A stretch of DNA of 64,000 nucleotides from contig NZ_JAQRFN010000007.1 of assembly GCF_028598555.1 (NCBI RefSeq), positions 118,764 through 182,763 of the forward strand, read 5' to 3'. The notes under the pieces were generated by a model, which searched no databases, was not told where the DNA came from, and saw only the letters and a list, made by a program, of their open reading frames with translations. How positions within the stretch are numbered: the stretch's first letter is position 1; every line of letters starts with the position of its first letter. The translations under genes were made by a program, and so were the position numbers. The stretch comes from Xenorhabdus anantnagensis. GTDB lineage: Bacteria; Pseudomonadota; Gammaproteobacteria; Enterobacterales; Enterobacteriaceae. Of this stretch, positions 37,240-48,364 are shown piece after piece.

Positions 37240-39816
37240 TTGAATCAAGTCAATATGAAAGAATCTCCAGCAAAGGATTTAGATAGCCATACTCCCATGA
37301 TGCAGCAGTATCTGCGCCTGAAATCACAGCACCCGGATATCCTGCTACTCTATCGGATGGGAGATTTTTACGAGTTGTTCTTTGACGATGCCAAAAAGGC
37401 GGCGAAGTTACTGGATATCTCCCTGACCAAACGCGGACAATCGGCTGGTCAGCCCATTCCCATGGCGGGGGTTCCTTATCACGCAATCGAAAACTATCTG
37501 GCAAAACTGGTTCATCTCGGCGAATCTGCGGCGATCTGCGAACAAGTTGGCGATCCTGCAACCAGTAAAGGCCCTGTTGAACGCAAAGTTGTGCGTATTG
37601 TCACGCCCGGCACAGTCACTGATGAAGCTTTGCTACAGGAGCGTCAGGATAATCTGCTGGCTGCTATCTGGCATGATAGCCAAGGTTTTGGTTACGCGAC
37701 GCTGGATATCACTTCTGGCCGTTTCCGCGTCTCCGAAATGACCGATGAAGATACTATTGCCGCAGAATTGCAACGTACCCGTCCTGCGGAATTGCTCTAT
37801 CCTGAAGCCTTTGGTCATATGGCATTGATAGAACGTTGTCACGGCCTGCGTCGACGCCCAATGTGGGAATTTGAGCTGGATACGGCAAGACAGCAACTTA
37901 ATTTGCAATTTGGCACCCGTGACCTGATTGGCTTCGGTGTGGAAAAGGCGACGCTTGCCCTACGGGCAGCAGGCTGTTTGCTGCAATATGTTAAAGATAC
38001 TCAGCGCACTGCCCTGCCTCATATTCGTAGTCTTACGATAGAGCGTCAGCAGGAAACGGTCATTATGGATGCCGCCACCCGCCGTAATCTGGAATTGACG
38101 CAAAATTTATCCGGTGGCACTGAGAATACACTGGCTTCGGTACTCGACCAGTGTGTGACACCAATGGGCAGCCGCATGCTAAAACGCTGGCTGCATACGC
38201 CAATTCGCAATAAATATGTGCTGGAAAATCGTCAGCAAGCCATTTCCGCATTACAGGAAATCGGTTATGAATTGCAGCCATTTTTGCGTCAGGTTGGTGA
38301 CTTAGAACGTGTGCTTGGCCGTCTTGCTCTCCGTTCTGCCCGTCCCCGTGATTTAGCCAGAATGCGCCACGCGTTCCAACAATTGCCCGACATTCACCAG
38401 ATCATGACATCTTCTGATTCCCCTTATATTCAGGCGCTACAGCAGCGGGTGGGACATTTTGATGAATTGCAGGCACTGCTGGAGAATGCAGTTGTCGAAA
38501 CGCCTCCTGTTTTAGTGCGTGACGGTGGTGTAATCGCCACAGGTTATAATGCCGAACTGGATGAGTGGCGAGCATTGGCCGATGGAGCCAGTGATTATCT
38601 GGATAAACTGGAGATCCGCGAACGTGAAAAACACGGCATTGATACCCTGAAAGTGGGTTTCAATGGAGTGCATGGTTACTATATTCAGGTCAGTCGGGGA
38701 CAAAGCCATTTAGTGCCGATCCATTATGTTCGCCGTCAAACGCTGAAAAATGCAGAACGCTATATCATTCCTGAATTAAAAGAATATGAAGACAAGGTAC
38801 TGACTTCCAAAGGCAAAGCACTTGCCATCGAAAAGGCCTTGTACGAAGAGTTGTTCGATTTGTTGCTGCCTCATCTTGCCGATTTACAGACCTGTGCCGA
38901 GGCGCTGTCAGAGCTGGATGTACTGGCAAACCTTGCTGAACGTGCTGAAACCCTGAATTACACCTGCCCGATACTGACGGATAAAGTCGGTATCCAGATC
39001 ACTAACGGTAGACATCCGGTTGTCGAACAAGTATTGAGCGAGCCGTTTATTGCTAACCCATTGGCACTCTCATCACAACGCCGTTTGCTGATTATTACAG
39101 GGCCGAATATGGGCGGGAAAAGTACCTATATGCGTCAGACAGCTTTGATTACGTTGCTGGCTTATATTGGAAGCTTCGTTCCTGCCGAAAAAGCGGTTAT
39201 TGGCCCTGTAGATCGCATCTTCACTCGTGTCGGGGCATCTGATGATCTGGCATCAGGACGTTCTACCTTTATGGTGGAAATGACCGAAACTGCTAATATT
39301 TTGCATAACGCGACGGAATACAGTTTGGTTTTGATGGATGAGATCGGGCGTGGTACATCAACTTATGATGGTTTATCCCTTGCTTGGGCTTGTGCTGAAA
39401 ATTTAGCTAACCGCATCAAGGCGATGACACTGTTTGCGACTCACTATTTCGAACTGACAACCCTGCCTGAAAAACTGGAAGGTGTCGTCAATATTCATCT
39501 TGATGCTGTCGAGCATGGCGATACCATTGCTTTCATGCACAATGTGCAGGAAGGAGCAGCAAGCAAGAGTTATGGACTCGCTGTTGCCTCGCTGGCTGGT
39601 GTTCCGCGCGATGTGATTAAACGCGCCCGTCAAAAGTTGAAAGAGTTAGAATCGCTCTCCAATAACGCGACAGCAAGCCATGTCGATACACCACAATTAA
39701 CCCTGCTGTCAGAAGAAACCTCTCCGGCCGTTGAAGCATTGGAAAACCTTAACCCAGATACCCTGACACCACGTCAGGCACTGGAATGGATTTATCGTCT
39801 GAAAGATATGGTTTAA
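37240..39816 (+). CDS. mutS: DNA mismatch repair protein MutS
   Basis: Recognises mismatches and recruits MutL. 858 residues. Mismatch-binding motif [24 protein letters not shown] near residues 36-59 with the Phe-x-Glu (F-Y-E); core and clamp domains; ATPase with Walker [15 protein letters not shown], signature [16 protein letters not shown], Walker [17 protein letters not shown], and [11 protein letters not shown] 37240 has AGGA about 9 bases upstream; ATG 37255 (MKESPAKDL) is the alternative. The N-terminus is otherwise collinear with E. coli MutS. Confidence 0.97.
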   Translation: MNQVNMKESPAKDLDSHTPMMQQYLRLKSQHPDILLLYRMGDFYELFFDDAKKAAKLLDISLTKRGQSAGQPIPMAGVPYHAIENYLAKLVHLGESAAICEQVGDPATSKGPVERKVVRIVTPGTVTDEALLQERQDNLLAAIWHDSQGFGYATLDITSGRFRVSEMTDEDTIAAELQRTRPAELLYPEAFGHMALIERCHGLRRRPMWEFELDTARQQLNLQFGTRDLIGFGVEKATLALRAAGCLLQYVKDTQRTALPHIRSLTIERQQETVIMDAATRRNLELTQNLSGGTENTLASVLDQCVTPMGSRMLKRWLHTPIRNKYVLENRQQAISALQEIGYELQPFLRQVGDLERVLGRLALRSARPRDLARMRHAFQQLPDIHQIMTSSDSPYIQALQQRVGHFDELQALLENAVVETPPVLVRDGGVIATGYNAELDEWRALADGASDYLDKLEIREREKHGIDTLKVGFNGVHGYYIQVSRGQSHLVPIHYVRRQTLKNAERYIIPELKEYEDKVLTSKGKALAIEKALYEELFDLLLPHLADLQTCAEALSELDVLANLAERAETLNYTCPILTDKVGIQITNGRHPVVEQVLSEPFIANPLALSSQRRLLIITGPNMGGKSTYMRQTALITLLAYIGSFVPAEKAVIGPVDRIFTRVGASDDLASGRSTFMVEMTETANILHNATEYSLVLMDEIGRGTSTYDGLSLAWACAENLANRIKAMTLFATHYFELTTLPEKLEGVVNIHLDAVEHGDTIAFMHNVQEGAASKSYGLAVASLAGVPRDVIKRARQKLKELESLSNNATASHVDTPQLTLLSEETSPAVEALENLNPDTLTPRQALEWIYRLKDMV

Positions 39817-39818
39817 CA

Positions 39819-39878
39819 ATGAATGGAATAGCAATGAATGAAACAGCGATAAATGGAACAACGATAAATGGAACAACA
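39819..39878. repeat. 15-bp tandem repeat forming the start of miaE
   Basis: Four in-frame units translating MNGIA, MNETA, INGTT, INGTT, the last two 15-mers almost identical. They lie between the mutS stop codon and the first family-conserved MiaE residues and supply two alternative ATG codons. Confidence 0.9.
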
Positions 39879-40643
39879 ATAAAGTTTGATACCAATCTGT
39901 TAGCACCCATTTATCAGTTTTTACAGTGCGAAACGCCTGACCAATGGGTAGAAAAGGCTCGGCAACCCGAAAACTTGCCGATTTTGTTGCGCGATCATCT
40001 GCTATGTGAACTAAAAGCGGCACAAAGTGCCATGTTCTTAATTCGTAAATATGCTGTTGATCCTGAGAGTGCGGATACGCTGTTAGCTTGGTTTCAGCCC
40101 TATGAGGATTTTGCCTATAAAAAAATTGGCGATATCCATTCATTGAAAGGAAAAAACCAAGCCACCAAGCAAATTATTGCCCGGGCAAAATCACCTTATA
40201 GCCAGGATCTCATTGATAAGATGGTGTTATTGATTAAAGAAGAGTTGCATCATTTTTATCAGGTATTAGAAATCATGGATGCCCGAGGAATAAGCTACGA
40301 CAATATCAGTGCCAGCCGCTATGCTAAATCTCTATTTCAGCATATTACCAATCATGAGCCTTATACGTTGGTTGATAAATTGATTATCGGAGCCTATATT
40401 GAGGCACGTTCATGTGAACGTTTCGCAAAATTAGCTCCCCATCTGGATGAGGATTTAGGTAAATTTTATATTTCCCTTCTTCGTTCAGAAGCTCGCCATT
40501 ATCAAGATTATCTGACACTGGCTCAATCGATATCCAAAGAAGATATTACAGCAAGGGTAAATTATTTTGGTCAGATTGAAGCGGAACTTATTCAAACGAC
40601 CGATCATGATTTCAAATTTCATAGTGGTATTCCCATTACCTGA
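39819..40643 (+). CDS. miaE: tRNA-(ms2io6A37) hydroxylase MiaE
   Basis: Diiron enzyme that hydroxylates the isopentenyl group of ms2i6A37 in tRNA, using O2; present in Salmonella, absent from E. coli K-12. 274 residues from ATG 39819. Diiron ligands appear as E and H in CELKAAQSA, EELHHFYQV, EARSCERF and EARHYQDY. The N-terminal 20 residues are four pentapeptide repeats from a 15-bp tandem array and are not conserved in the family; ATG 39834 is an equally possible start. Starts 2 bases after mutS. Confidence 0.92.
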   Translation: MNGIAMNETAINGTTINGTTIKFDTNLLAPIYQFLQCETPDQWVEKARQPENLPILLRDHLLCELKAAQSAMFLIRKYAVDPESADTLLAWFQPYEDFAYKKIGDIHSLKGKNQATKQIIARAKSPYSQDLIDKMVLLIKEELHHFYQVLEIMDARGISYDNISASRYAKSLFQHITNHEPYTLVDKLIIGAYIEARSCERFAKLAPHLDEDLGKFYISLLRSEARHYQDYLTLAQSISKEDITARVNYFGQIEAELIQTTDHDFKFHSGIPIT

Positions 40644-40693
40644 AATTAATCTATAAAACCCTCAGTGATAATAGAAATATAAATAAGTGAATA

Positions 40694-40720
40694 AAAGGTG
40701 GGCTTATTTAGCCCACCTTT
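40694..40720. terminator. Bidirectional terminator between miaE and rpoS
   Basis: Ten-base perfect stem AAAGGTGGGC / GCCCACCTTT with a 7-base loop. Confidence 0.85.
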
Positions 40721-40875
40721 GAATTACTATAGGATTACTACCTAATATACTTTATCTTTCTAATTGCCACTTCGTGAATTACTTTCACACATTCCTATCA
40801 TCCAGTTATCACTGTTTCTGGAAATACATTTATTTTCCACTACGCTGCAATTTGAAATTTCTCAGGTATAAAGAA

Positions 40876-41862
40876 TTAAGTATGGAATAATGATTCCATA
40901 TTCAAACCTTGGGTATGCAATATATCTCTAAGACGACGCAATCCCTCAACTTGAATTTGACGAACTCTCTCCCTTGTTAATCCAATTTCTCGCCCAACAT
41001 CTTCTAATGTTTCTGCTTCGTATCCAAGCAACCCAAAACGACGGGCTAGTACTTCGCGCTGTTTTGCATTCAGTTCAAACAACCATTTCACAATGCTTTG
41101 TTTCATATCATCATCTTGAATGGTTGTTTCCGGCCCTGAATCATTTTCATCAGATAAAGTATCCAATAATGCTTTATCTGAATCACCACTAATTGGTGTA
41201 TCGACAGAAGTAATGCGTTCGTTAAGCCGCATCATACGGCTCACGTCTTCAACGGGTTTATCCAGTTTGTCCGCAATTTCTTCGATACTGGGTTCATGAT
41301 CCAATTTGTGTGCCAGCTCTCTTGCAGTACGTAAATAGACATTCAACTCTTTGACTATGTGAATAGGCAGACGAATTGTGCGCGTTTGATTCATGATGGC
41401 ACGTTCAATTGTTTGACGAATCCACCATGTTGCATAAGTAGAAAAACGAAAACCTCTTTCAGGATCAAATTTTTCCACCGCACGAATAAGCCCAAGGTTA
41501 CCTTCTTCAATCAGATCTAGCAGTGCCAATCCACGATTGCTGTAACGGCGGGATATTTTTACAACCAACCGCAAGTTACTTTCAATCATACGTTGGCGTG
41601 CAGCAATATCTCCCCGCAATGCCCGTCTGGCAAAAAGAACCTCTTCCTCTGCTGTCAGCAGAGGTGAGAAACCAATCTCTCCTAGATAAAGCTGTGTCGC
41701 ATCAAGAACCCGTTGGTTCACTCCTTGCAACAAATCCAAATCTTCATCAAGACCAGTTACATCACTCTCACTTTTCAGCGACACTTCATCAAAGTCATCA
41801 GCTTCCATGCTACTTTCGTCTAAGTCCGCATCATCATACAACTCATTAACTTCAAGGCTCAT
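40876..41862 (-). CDS. rpoS: RNA polymerase sigma factor RpoS
   Basis: Stationary-phase and general stress sigma factor. 328 residues. Region 1.2 [15 protein letters not shown], region 2 with [65 protein letters not shown], region 3, and region 4 with [32 protein letters not shown]. The acidic N-terminal 45 residues differ from E. coli. Downstream of nlpD, where the main rpoS promoter lies inside nlpD in E. coli. In E. coli level is set by leader RNA and proteolysis. Confidence 0.98.
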   Translation of the reverse strand: MSLEVNELYDDADLDESSMEADDFDEVSLKSESDVTGLDEDLDLLQGVNQRVLDATQLYLGEIGFSPLLTAEEEVLFARRALRGDIAARQRMIESNLRLVVKISRRYSNRGLALLDLIEEGNLGLIRAVEKFDPERGFRFSTYATWWIRQTIERAIMNQTRTIRLPIHIVKELNVYLRTARELAHKLDHEPSIEEIADKLDKPVEDVSRMMRLNERITSVDTPISGDSDKALLDTLSDENDSGPETTIQDDDMKQSIVKWLFELNAKQREVLARRFGLLGYEAETLEDVGREIGLTRERVRQIQVEGLRRLRDILHTQGLNMESLFHT

Positions 41863-41915
41863 CAGCTGCTCCTACCCATGATAATGCGGGCAGGAGTTTC
41901 AGATCCTGCCCCGGT

Positions 41916-42986
41916 TTATCGCTGCGGAAGATAACGCAGCGGGTTTACGGATTTTCCCTTATAGCGAATTTCAAAATGCAATCTTACTGAACTTGTTCCG
42001 GAACTACCCATAGCGGCAATTTTTTGCCCCGCTTGGACATCTTGCTGCTCACGAACCAACATTGTGTCGTTGTGCGCATAGGCGCTTAGATAGTCGTCGT
42101 TGTGTTTTATAATTATTAGATTTCCATATCCACGTAATGCATTTCCGGCATAAACCACTTTCCCACGGGCTGTTGCAAATACGGGTTGACCACGACTCCC
42201 CGCAATATCAATGCCTTTATTCCCTCCTTGAGAATCAGAGAAACCTTCAAGAATTTTTCCTTCTGCCGGCCATCTCCAACTATTAATGGTAGCAATACCG
42301 TTAATAGCGCTATTTATCTCCGTATCTGTTGCTGTAGATACTTTTGAAGCAGTACTGTCGCTAACAGAAATAGTTGCTCTTGGCAACATTTTTTCTGACC
42401 TTGGTCTATCAATATTTGCAGGATACGCATTAATTTTTTGAAAATCAACCTGCTTAATTTCAGATTGGGTGCTATTTGATGCTATTAATACACCATTTCT
42501 GGAGGTTGCATTACCTATTCTCAGGACTTGACCAACATTTAAGCTATAAGGCTCTAAGATATTATTTTTGTGAGCAATGTCACGAAAATCATCGCCTGTA
42601 ATCCAAGCTATGTAGAATAAGGTATCTCCGTGTTTAACCGTGTAGGTATTCCCGTTGTAGCTTCCTTTGGGGATATTCCCGTAGTTACGGTTATAGGTAA
42701 TTTTCCCTTGAGACGAACGACTATTAGCAGCATCATTCACTAACTGACGGTTTCTGGCAGCATGATTATCTGATGCGCGATTCGTTAATATTGGAGGAGC
42801 AGAAGATGGCATTGGTGTCGAAATTGATGACGGTCTAGAGAATAATTCTCCGTTTTTCTCCTTATTATCGATATTCACTATCGGGGCAGGGCGATTTGGT
42901 GTATTGCTACAACCTACCAGTACAATGCCCATAACGGTACTGGTAATTATCCACTTTATTTTTTTCACTGGGTTTTCTAGATTCAT
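41916..42986 (-). CDS. nlpD: Murein hydrolase activator NlpD
   Basis: Outer-membrane lipoprotein that activates the amidase AmiC at the septum. 356 residues: lipobox VLVGC (Cys26), a LysM domain around 115-160 (YTVKHGDTLFYIAWITG), a low-complexity Ser/Asn-rich stretch, and a C-terminal M23/LytM domain (GKILEGFSDSQGGNKGIDIAG ... VRLHFEIRYKGKSVNPLRYL). The usual metal-binding His of active LytM peptidases is missing in NKGIDIA, as in other NlpD proteins. Lies between pcm and rpoS as in E. coli. Confidence 0.95.
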   Translation of the reverse strand: MNLENPVKKIKWIITSTVMGIVLVGCSNTPNRPAPIVNIDNKEKNGELFSRPSSISTPMPSSAPPILTNRASDNHAARNRQLVNDAANSRSSQGKITYNRNYGNIPKGSYNGNTYTVKHGDTLFYIAWITGDDFRDIAHKNNILEPYSLNVGQVLRIGNATSRNGVLIASNSTQSEIKQVDFQKINAYPANIDRPRSEKMLPRATISVSDSTASKVSTATDTEINSAINGIATINSWRWPAEGKILEGFSDSQGGNKGIDIAGSRGQPVFATARGKVVYAGNALRGYGNLIIIKHNDDYLSAYAHNDTMLVREQQDVQAGQKIAAMGSSGTSSVRLHFEIRYKGKSVNPLRYLPQR

Positions 42987-43137
42987 ACCTTATTCCCCTA
43001 TAAAGGCAAATATAAATGCAAATAATGATGATTTATAAAGAAATTTAGAATCACAAAAGATTTTAAGCGAAACATTTTGCTTAATTTCAGAAAAAAGAAC
43101 AGCTAATTTGAAATTAAATCTCAAATAAGTTAGCTGA

Positions 43138-43764
43138 TTATGCTAGCTCGCCTTGAATTAGGGGTACAAAACGGACGGGTTCGATAACGTCGCCATGAAA
43201 ATCATTCCCATAACGATGTACCACTTTCAGTGACTGAGTACGCTCACCGACAGGCAAAACCATCACGCCTCCATCGGCAAGCTGATGGATCAGCGCCTGT
43301 GGAATTTCTGGTGGCGCGGCGGTGACAATTATAGCGTCAAAAGGACCTTTTGATGGCCATCCATCCCAACCATCACCGTGGCGGGTTGAGATATTGTGGA
43401 GGTCGAGTTGCTTTAGTCTGCGCTTAGCCTGCCACTGCAACCCTTTAATCCGCTCCACGGAAAAAACGTGTCTGGCTAGGTGGGCAAGTATTGCTGTTTG
43501 ATAACCTGATCCTGTTCCAATTTCCAATACATTGGATTCAGGGGTTAAATTCAGCAACTCTGTCATGCGAGCAACAATATAAGGTTGCGATATGGTTTGA
43601 CCATGACCAATGGGTAGTGCGGTATTTTCATATGCTTTATGAGCAAGGGCTTCATCTACAAAACATTCCCGAGGTACTTTAGCAATAACCTCCAACAAGT
43701 GTTCATTGTTAATTCCTTGCTGACGCAATTGCGCCAGCAGATTTTTCATTGACCGGTTTAACAT
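43138..43764 (-). CDS. pcm: Protein-L-isoaspartate O-methyltransferase
   Basis: Methylates abnormal isoaspartyl residues to start their repair. 208 residues from ATG 43764 ([18 protein letters not shown]). SAM-binding [16 protein letters not shown], substrate-side [13 protein letters not shown], and the end [10 protein letters not shown] match E. coli Pcm. It overlaps surE by 7 bases, as in E. coli; longer starts back to 43794 lie inside surE. Confidence 0.96.
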   Translation of the reverse strand: MLNRSMKNLLAQLRQQGINNEHLLEVIAKVPRECFVDEALAHKAYENTALPIGHGQTISQPYIVARMTELLNLTPESNVLEIGTGSGYQTAILAHLARHVFSVERIKGLQWQAKRRLKQLDLHNISTRHGDGWDGWPSKGPFDAIIVTAAPPEIPQALIHQLADGGVMVLPVGERTQSLKVVHRYGNDFHGDVIEPVRFVPLIQGELA

Positions 43765-44522
43765 TCCCCAATATCCCCGACTTTTGCTAACCAATCACTT
43801 ATCAGCTCTTGGGCTTTATAAGCCGTTAAGTCTATCTGCAAGGGAGTAATGGAAACAAATCCTTCTTCTACCGCCGCAAAATCCGTTTCAGGCCCAAAAT
43901 CACTCTTTTCTCCCGGAGGGCCTATCCAATAAAGCATATTGCCTTTGGGATCTTCCAGAGTATAGACTTGCTCAGCCGCACTGCGGCTACCACACCGGGT
44001 CACCCGAAATCCTTTGATTTGTGCAATGGGAATATCAGGCACATTAATATTCAGAATATTGCCTGCCCTTAATGGCGTTTTTTGCAGCAAAGTTAATAAA
44101 CGTACTGTCACTTCTGCCGCTGTTTCATAATGTTTATCGCCATTGAGCGATATCGCCAGTGCAGGTAACCCTAAGTGGCGCCCTTCCATAGCAGCCGCAA
44201 CCGTACCAGAGTAAATTACGTCATCACCGAGGTTAGGGCCACAGTTGATGCCTGAAACGACAATATCAGGACGAGGATGAACCAGATTATTCACGCCCAA
44301 ATAGACACAATCCGTCGGTGTACCTCCCTGAACGGAAATATCACCATTTTTCAGTGTGTTGGTACGCAAAGGGCGATCCAGTGTTAAGGCGTTCGATGCA
44401 CCACTACGGTTGCGATCAGGTGCAACTACCTGAACATGATAGTGTTTCCGTAATGTAGCCGCTAAGGTTTGAATACCCGGTGCGGTGACACCATCATCGT
44501 TACTCAGCAATATCCGCAGCAT
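43758..44522 (-). CDS. surE: 5'/3'-nucleotidase SurE
   Basis: Stationary-phase survival nucleotidase. 254 residues, starting [17 protein letters not shown], where the Asp pair and Asn bind the divalent metal; [13 protein letters not shown] and [10 protein letters not shown] are further family motifs. Overlaps pcm. In E. coli truD is directly upstream; here about 940 bases with a broken gene and tandem repeats intervene. Confidence 0.96.
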   Translation of the reverse strand: MLRILLSNDDGVTAPGIQTLAATLRKHYHVQVVAPDRNRSGASNALTLDRPLRTNTLKNGDISVQGGTPTDCVYLGVNNLVHPRPDIVVSGINCGPNLGDDVIYSGTVAAAMEGRHLGLPALAISLNGDKHYETAAEVTVRLLTLLQKTPLRAGNILNINVPDIPIAQIKGFRVTRCGSRSAAEQVYTLEDPKGNMLYWIGPPGEKSDFGPETDFAAVEEGFVSITPLQIDLTAYKAQELISDWLAKVGDIGEC

Positions 44523-44768
44523 TGATATATCTCATTGATTTTATTAAGAGTGACATAAGTGGATACTATATATTGTCCTGCACGTTGTCCTATTTGATTG
44601 GAGTGACCAATAATCAGACAATGTTTGGCTGTTAAGAAATCGATTGATCTTAGCATGACGTTACCAGTTTTGTAGAGCGCTTTGCATTCAGGCTATATAG
44701 ATGCCAACAAGCAACCACAAGAAAAGCATTAAGGACTCAACAGGCAGAAGTCAGGATAGTATGTAAGT

Positions 44769-45228
44769 TCAATTATCCTTTCTATAACTATGTAACACAA
44801 TATTAAAACCCTCCTCTTTCTGAGGAGCAGAAAAATCATGTGTTCCAGATTGGTTACGCAAACGCAAGCGTGCCAAGCAAACTTCATCAGGAACATCAAG
44901 AAAATGGAGGCAGTTATCTGCTGCGGTAGCATCAATAATGCCTTTCATCCATTTTCGGTTGGCAATTGTGTTGGCAGGAAAATCGAGTACAACAGAAATT
45001 CCGGCCTTTAACAAAGCCATCAAATGATGGTTCCATCGCATTTCTGAGTTTAGATGAACAAAGAATATAATCTGACACTGTTTTCATTTCACTGGCATAA
45101 AGATGAGATAACCACTGATCTTCGCTGATAACAATCGTCATGGATTGTTGGGATAGTTTTGCAGAAAGAGTCGACTTCCCCGAAGCAATTTTTCCACACA
45201 AGATATGAAGAGTAGGTTTTTCTTTATA
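44769..45228 (-). pseudogene. AAA-family ATPase (small P-loop kinase type), frameshifted
   Basis: Two overlapping frames reconstruct one protein of about 150 residues: LHILCGKIASGKSTLSAKLSQ (P-loop GKIASGKST), VISEDQWLSHLYASEMKTVSDYILCSSKLRN, then after a frameshift near 45020 HHLMALLKAGISVVLDFPANTIANRKWMKG, FLDVPDEVCLARLRLRNQSGTHDF and EEGFNIVLH. This pattern belongs to a common single-domain AAA ATPase/kinase family of unknown substrate. About 15 residues also look deleted after HDFSA. No start codon with a ribosome site; the 5' end runs into a 14-bp tandem array. It separates surE from truD. Confidence 0.78.
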
Positions 45229-45260
45229 GATTTCCAGACATTTATAACTATATGACTTTA

Positions 45261-45315
45261 AACATATGACTGGAACTATATGACCGGAACTATATGACCG
45301 GAACTACGTGACTGG
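45261..45315. repeat. 14-bp tandem repeat at the 5' end of the broken ATPase gene
   Basis: AACTATATGACCGG at 45274 and 45288 (identical), AACTACGTGACTGG at 45302, preceded by a shorter variant at 45261. Confidence 0.9.
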
Positions 45316-45390
45316 GGCAAGAAAACGCACCCAAGATACCCAATAAAACAGATTAAATCACCCATCTCTTGTGTATCTTGGTATACGGCT

Positions 45391-45446
45391 GTTATGAAAA
45401 TATTGTTATGAAGATATTGTTATGAAAATATTGCTATGAAGACATT
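45391..45446. repeat. 14-bp tandem repeat downstream of truD
   Basis: GTTATGAAAATATT, GTTATGAAGATATT, GTTATGAAAATATT and GCTATGAAGACATT in a row. About 20 bases beyond the truD stop codon. Confidence 0.92.
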
Positions 45447-45465
45447 GTGGGATTAGCTGAAACCA

Positions 45466-46515
45466 TTATTCCGCAATATCCGCAGTGTTGTTTTGATCTT
45501 GATTGATCAATTCTCTGACAACGCTGGTTGCAAAGCTCCCCGATGGCAAAGAGAAATAGAGAGTGACAGTTTGGTCATCTTGCCATTCCCAATGCAGGTT
45601 AAGGGGTTTTACCAACATTGCCCGACGGGCACTTTCCACGCGCTCACGTTTAACCAACGCCCAAAGAGATTCATATTCCAATAAGCATTGTTGTTCGAAC
45701 TCTAAAGCCTGATGCTGTGTTCCCAATGCCTTGTCACCCGGCAAAGGAGCGGTTATCTGTAATTCCCCATCCATGACCCGCTGCTGCAATACTGACAATT
45801 CTGATTCATCAGCCACAAACCAACTACCACGTCCTGTTAATTGTAATGCATCACCATTTTTTACCTGCTGATGTTCACCCTGTGCGATACGTGTGCTGGC
45901 GATAGTATTAAACATAGCGCTCCGACAGGCAGAAAGATAAAAACTGCGGCGACTGCGTTCTTTAACATGGATTTCATCAGCCGCCCAGCGCTGAGCCTGA
46001 ACCAAATTTTGTCCACCTCGCCCGAAACGCTGTTCACCAAAGTAATTCGGCACACCAGTTTGCGCTATTTGCTGCAAACGTTTTTCCACAGATTGTTGGT
46101 CAGAGATTTCTCTTAATACCAAAGTGAAATCATTGCCTTTCAATGCACCAATCCGTAGTTTGCGTTTCTGACGGGAAGTTGCCAATATTTCACAACCTTC
46201 AAGTTGAAATGCCGTTAAATCCGGATCCTGTTTTCCCGGCAAATGCAGGCAGAACCACTGTTCCGTAACTGCACTGCGATCTTTCAAACCCGCATAACTG
46301 ACAGAACGAGCCGGAATTTTGGCAAAACGAGCAAGATTATCCGCTACAAATTGGGTATTACATCCCGTTTTACGGATATGTACCATTAAATGTTCGCCTT
46401 CTCCATCAGGAGAAAATCCTAAATCTTCGCGAACAATAAAATCTTCTGGTGTAGCTTTAACAATACCGCTCGCTTCCGGTCGGCCATGAAGCCAATGTAA
46501 TTCACTCAATATCAT
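45466..46515 (-). CDS. truD: tRNA pseudouridine(13) synthase TruD
   Basis: Makes pseudouridine 13 in tRNA-Glu. 349 residues, as in E. coli. Catalytic Asp in [15 protein letters not shown] (residue about 80); [18 protein letters not shown] and the insertion TRUD domain are present. Overlaps ispF by 4 bases. Family start [17 protein letters not shown]. Confidence 0.96.
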   Translation of the reverse strand: MILSELHWLHGRPEASGIVKATPEDFIVREDLGFSPDGEGEHLMVHIRKTGCNTQFVADNLARFAKIPARSVSYAGLKDRSAVTEQWFCLHLPGKQDPDLTAFQLEGCEILATSRQKRKLRIGALKGNDFTLVLREISDQQSVEKRLQQIAQTGVPNYFGEQRFGRGGQNLVQAQRWAADEIHVKERSRRSFYLSACRSAMFNTIASTRIAQGEHQQVKNGDALQLTGRGSWFVADESELSVLQQRVMDGELQITAPLPGDKALGTQHQALEFEQQCLLEYESLWALVKRERVESARRAMLVKPLNLHWEWQDDQTVTLYFSLPSGSFATSVVRELINQDQNNTADIAE

Positions 46516-46991
46516 GCTGATTCCTTTACCAACAAAGCGACTGCTTCGCAGGCAATACCTTCTTTACGACCAACAAATCCCAGTTTTTCTGTTGTTGTCG
46601 CTTTAACGTTAATATCATCCATATGGCACTCAAGATCCTCTGCCAGATTAACCCGCATCTGGGGAATATGCGGCAACATTTTCGGAGCCTGTGCAATAAT
46701 GGTGATATCCAGATTTCCTATCCGATAGCCCTTTGCACGGATACGACGATAAGCTTCTTTCAGTAATTCACGACTGTTCGCGCCTTTAAAGGCCGGATCG
46801 GTATCAGGAAATAATTTACCAATATCTCCCAGTGCCGCGGCTCCCAATAGGGCATCTGTGGCAGCATGCAAAGCGACATCACCGTCTGAATGGGCAATTA
46901 ATCCTTGCTCATAAGGAATGCGGACACCGCCAATGATCAATGGCCCTTCTCCGCCAAATTTATGCACATCAAAACCGTGTCCAATTCTCAT
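46512..46991 (-). CDS. ispF: 2-C-methyl-D-erythritol 2,4-cyclodiphosphate synthase
   Basis: MEP-pathway enzyme forming the cyclic diphosphate from CDP-ME-2-phosphate. 159 residues. Zn ligands D8 and H10 in [12 protein letters not shown] and the His in [24 protein letters not shown] near the C-terminus. ATG overlaps the ispD stop by 4 bases and its own stop overlaps truD, a tight operon. Confidence 0.97.
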   Translation of the reverse strand: MRIGHGFDVHKFGGEGPLIIGGVRIPYEQGLIAHSDGDVALHAATDALLGAAALGDIGKLFPDTDPAFKGANSRELLKEAYRRIRAKGYRIGNLDITIIAQAPKMLPHIPQMRVNLAEDLECHMDDINVKATTTEKLGFVGRKEGIACEAVALLVKESA

Positions 46992-47824
46992 ACGATAGAT
47001 TCCTTAGATTTTCGGGATAGGTAAAATTCAGCCAGTGCCAAATCTTCAGGTTGAGTCACTTTTATATTGTCCGCCCGTCCATTGATCAGTACGGGACGAT
47101 AGCCACAATACTCCAGCGCCGAAGATTCATCGGTAATACAGGCTTGTTCTGCAAGTGCTTTGATCAAGCAATCACGCAATAGCTGCAAAGGGAATAATTG
47201 TGGGGTCAGGGCATGCCAAAGCCCGTTGCGATCAACGGTATGAGCAATCAATGTGTGGTTAGTTGTGGATGGTTCTTTTTCCACTGATTCTTTTTTCACT
47301 GATAGAGATACCATACGTTTCATGGTATCCCTCACTGGAGAAGCCAAAAGGCCACCGCATACGTCAGGGGATTCTGCACGGTGATCAATAAGCCGCAGCA
47401 GGCTATCGAGATCATTTCTATGAAGACAAGGGCGGGCGGCATCGTGCACCAAAACCCAAATTGCCTTGTCTGTAGGCAAACCAACCAAATAATCCAATCC
47501 AGCCAATACCGAATCGGCTCGTTCTTCACCACCAATGACTGTCGCAATTCTTGGATCAGAAGCGATAGGTAATTGCGCAAATTGGGTGTCAGCAGGATTC
47601 AACACAATAATAATGCGTTGTATACGAGGATGCTCAAACAATGCCGCCACGGTATGTTCAAGAATAGTTTTTCCGGCAATATCGAGATACTGTTTTGGGC
47701 AATCAGATTTCATCCGACTACCGATGCCCGCAGCTGGGATCAAGGTAATAATTTCATGATCTTCAACAAAGGCATTGCCGGAAAGAGAAACATCAGCTGG
47801 GGAATGAAGTCGTGACTTATTCAT
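46988..47824 (-). CDS. ispD: 2-C-methyl-D-erythritol 4-phosphate cytidylyltransferase
   Basis: Couples MEP with CTP. 278 residues, about 40 more than E. coli IspD. Motifs: [55 protein letters not shown], and the C-terminal [15 protein letters not shown]. Extra residues: about 20 at the N-terminus before TLIPAAG, and an insert after [12 protein letters not shown] made of [10 protein letters not shown], a 15-bp tandem duplication. If the true start is further in, TTA-rich codons give no clear ribosome site. Confidence 0.94.
   Translation of the reverse strand: MNKSRLHSPADVSLSGNAFVEDHEIITLIPAAGIGSRMKSDCPKQYLDIAGKTILEHTVAALFEHPRIQRIIIVLNPADTQFAQLPIASDPRIATVIGGEERADSVLAGLDYLVGLPTDKAIWVLVHDAARPCLHRNDLDSLLRLIDHRAESPDVCGGLLASPVRDTMKRMVSLSVKKESVEKEPSTTNHTLIAHTVDRNGLWHALTPQLFPLQLLRDCLIKALAEQACITDESSALEYCGYRPVLINGRADNIKVTQPEDLALAEFYLSRKSKESIV
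47273..47302. repeat. 15-bp tandem duplication inserting residues in IspD
   Basis: TTCTTTTTCCACTGA and TTCTTTTTTCACTGA back to back, coding SVKKE and SVEKE (minus strand) in a segment absent from E. coli IspD. Confidence 0.8.
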
Positions 47825-47856
47825 TTCAATTATTATTTACTGTTTTAATGTAAAAG

Positions 47857-48159
47857 CTATTTTGCATTATGTTTTGAGGTATCAGGCACTATACGATAAA
47901 AAGACTCTCCTGGCTTGATCATGCCCAATCCATTACGAGCGCGTTCTTCAATCGCCTCCAGATTCCCTTTAAGATTCCTGAGATCCTGAACTTCAGCAAA
48001 TAGCTGCTCATTATTTGCCTTAAGTTTAAGATTATTCGCCTCTTGTTTCTCAACTTCGGCCTTGACCTGCATATAATCGTGAATACCATTTTTTCCGAGC
48101 CACAGCGAATACTGCAACCAGCCCAGTAGAACCAGTAATAGTAGCGTTAACTTACCCAT
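47857..48159 (-). CDS. ftsB: Cell division protein FtsB
   Basis: Bitopic inner-membrane protein of the FtsQLB divisome complex. 100 residues from ATG 48159: [26 protein letters not shown] is the membrane segment and conserved junction, followed by a coiled coil (about 30-70) and the [23 protein letters not shown] end. A GGGGGGAG ribosome site supports this start over upstream codons. Same order as E. coli (ftsB-ispD-ispF-truD). Confidence 0.95.
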   Translation of the reverse strand: MGKLTLLLLVLLGWLQYSLWLGKNGIHDYMQVKAEVEKQEANNLKLKANNEQLFAEVQDLRNLKGNLEAIEERARNGLGMIKPGESFYRIVPDTSKHNAK

Positions 48160-48364
48160 CTCCCCCCCTGAAAACCCGCTAATCATCCCATAACTGAAAG
48201 CATGACGCTACTTACTCTCACAAAACCAGCCAAAACATCATTTCAAAATATGATTTCATTTCATGGCATCATAAAAATGCATTGAATTAAATAAGTAAGT
48301 GTAGAAACACATTATTCTACTAACAATAATAATGTGTTTCATGATGGTCTGTTAGGTGTGGTCG

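Noticed and set aside
44729..44935. 68-codon frame on the minus strand inside the broken ATPase region
   Set aside because: It overlaps the reconstructed ATPase in another frame and has no independent support.
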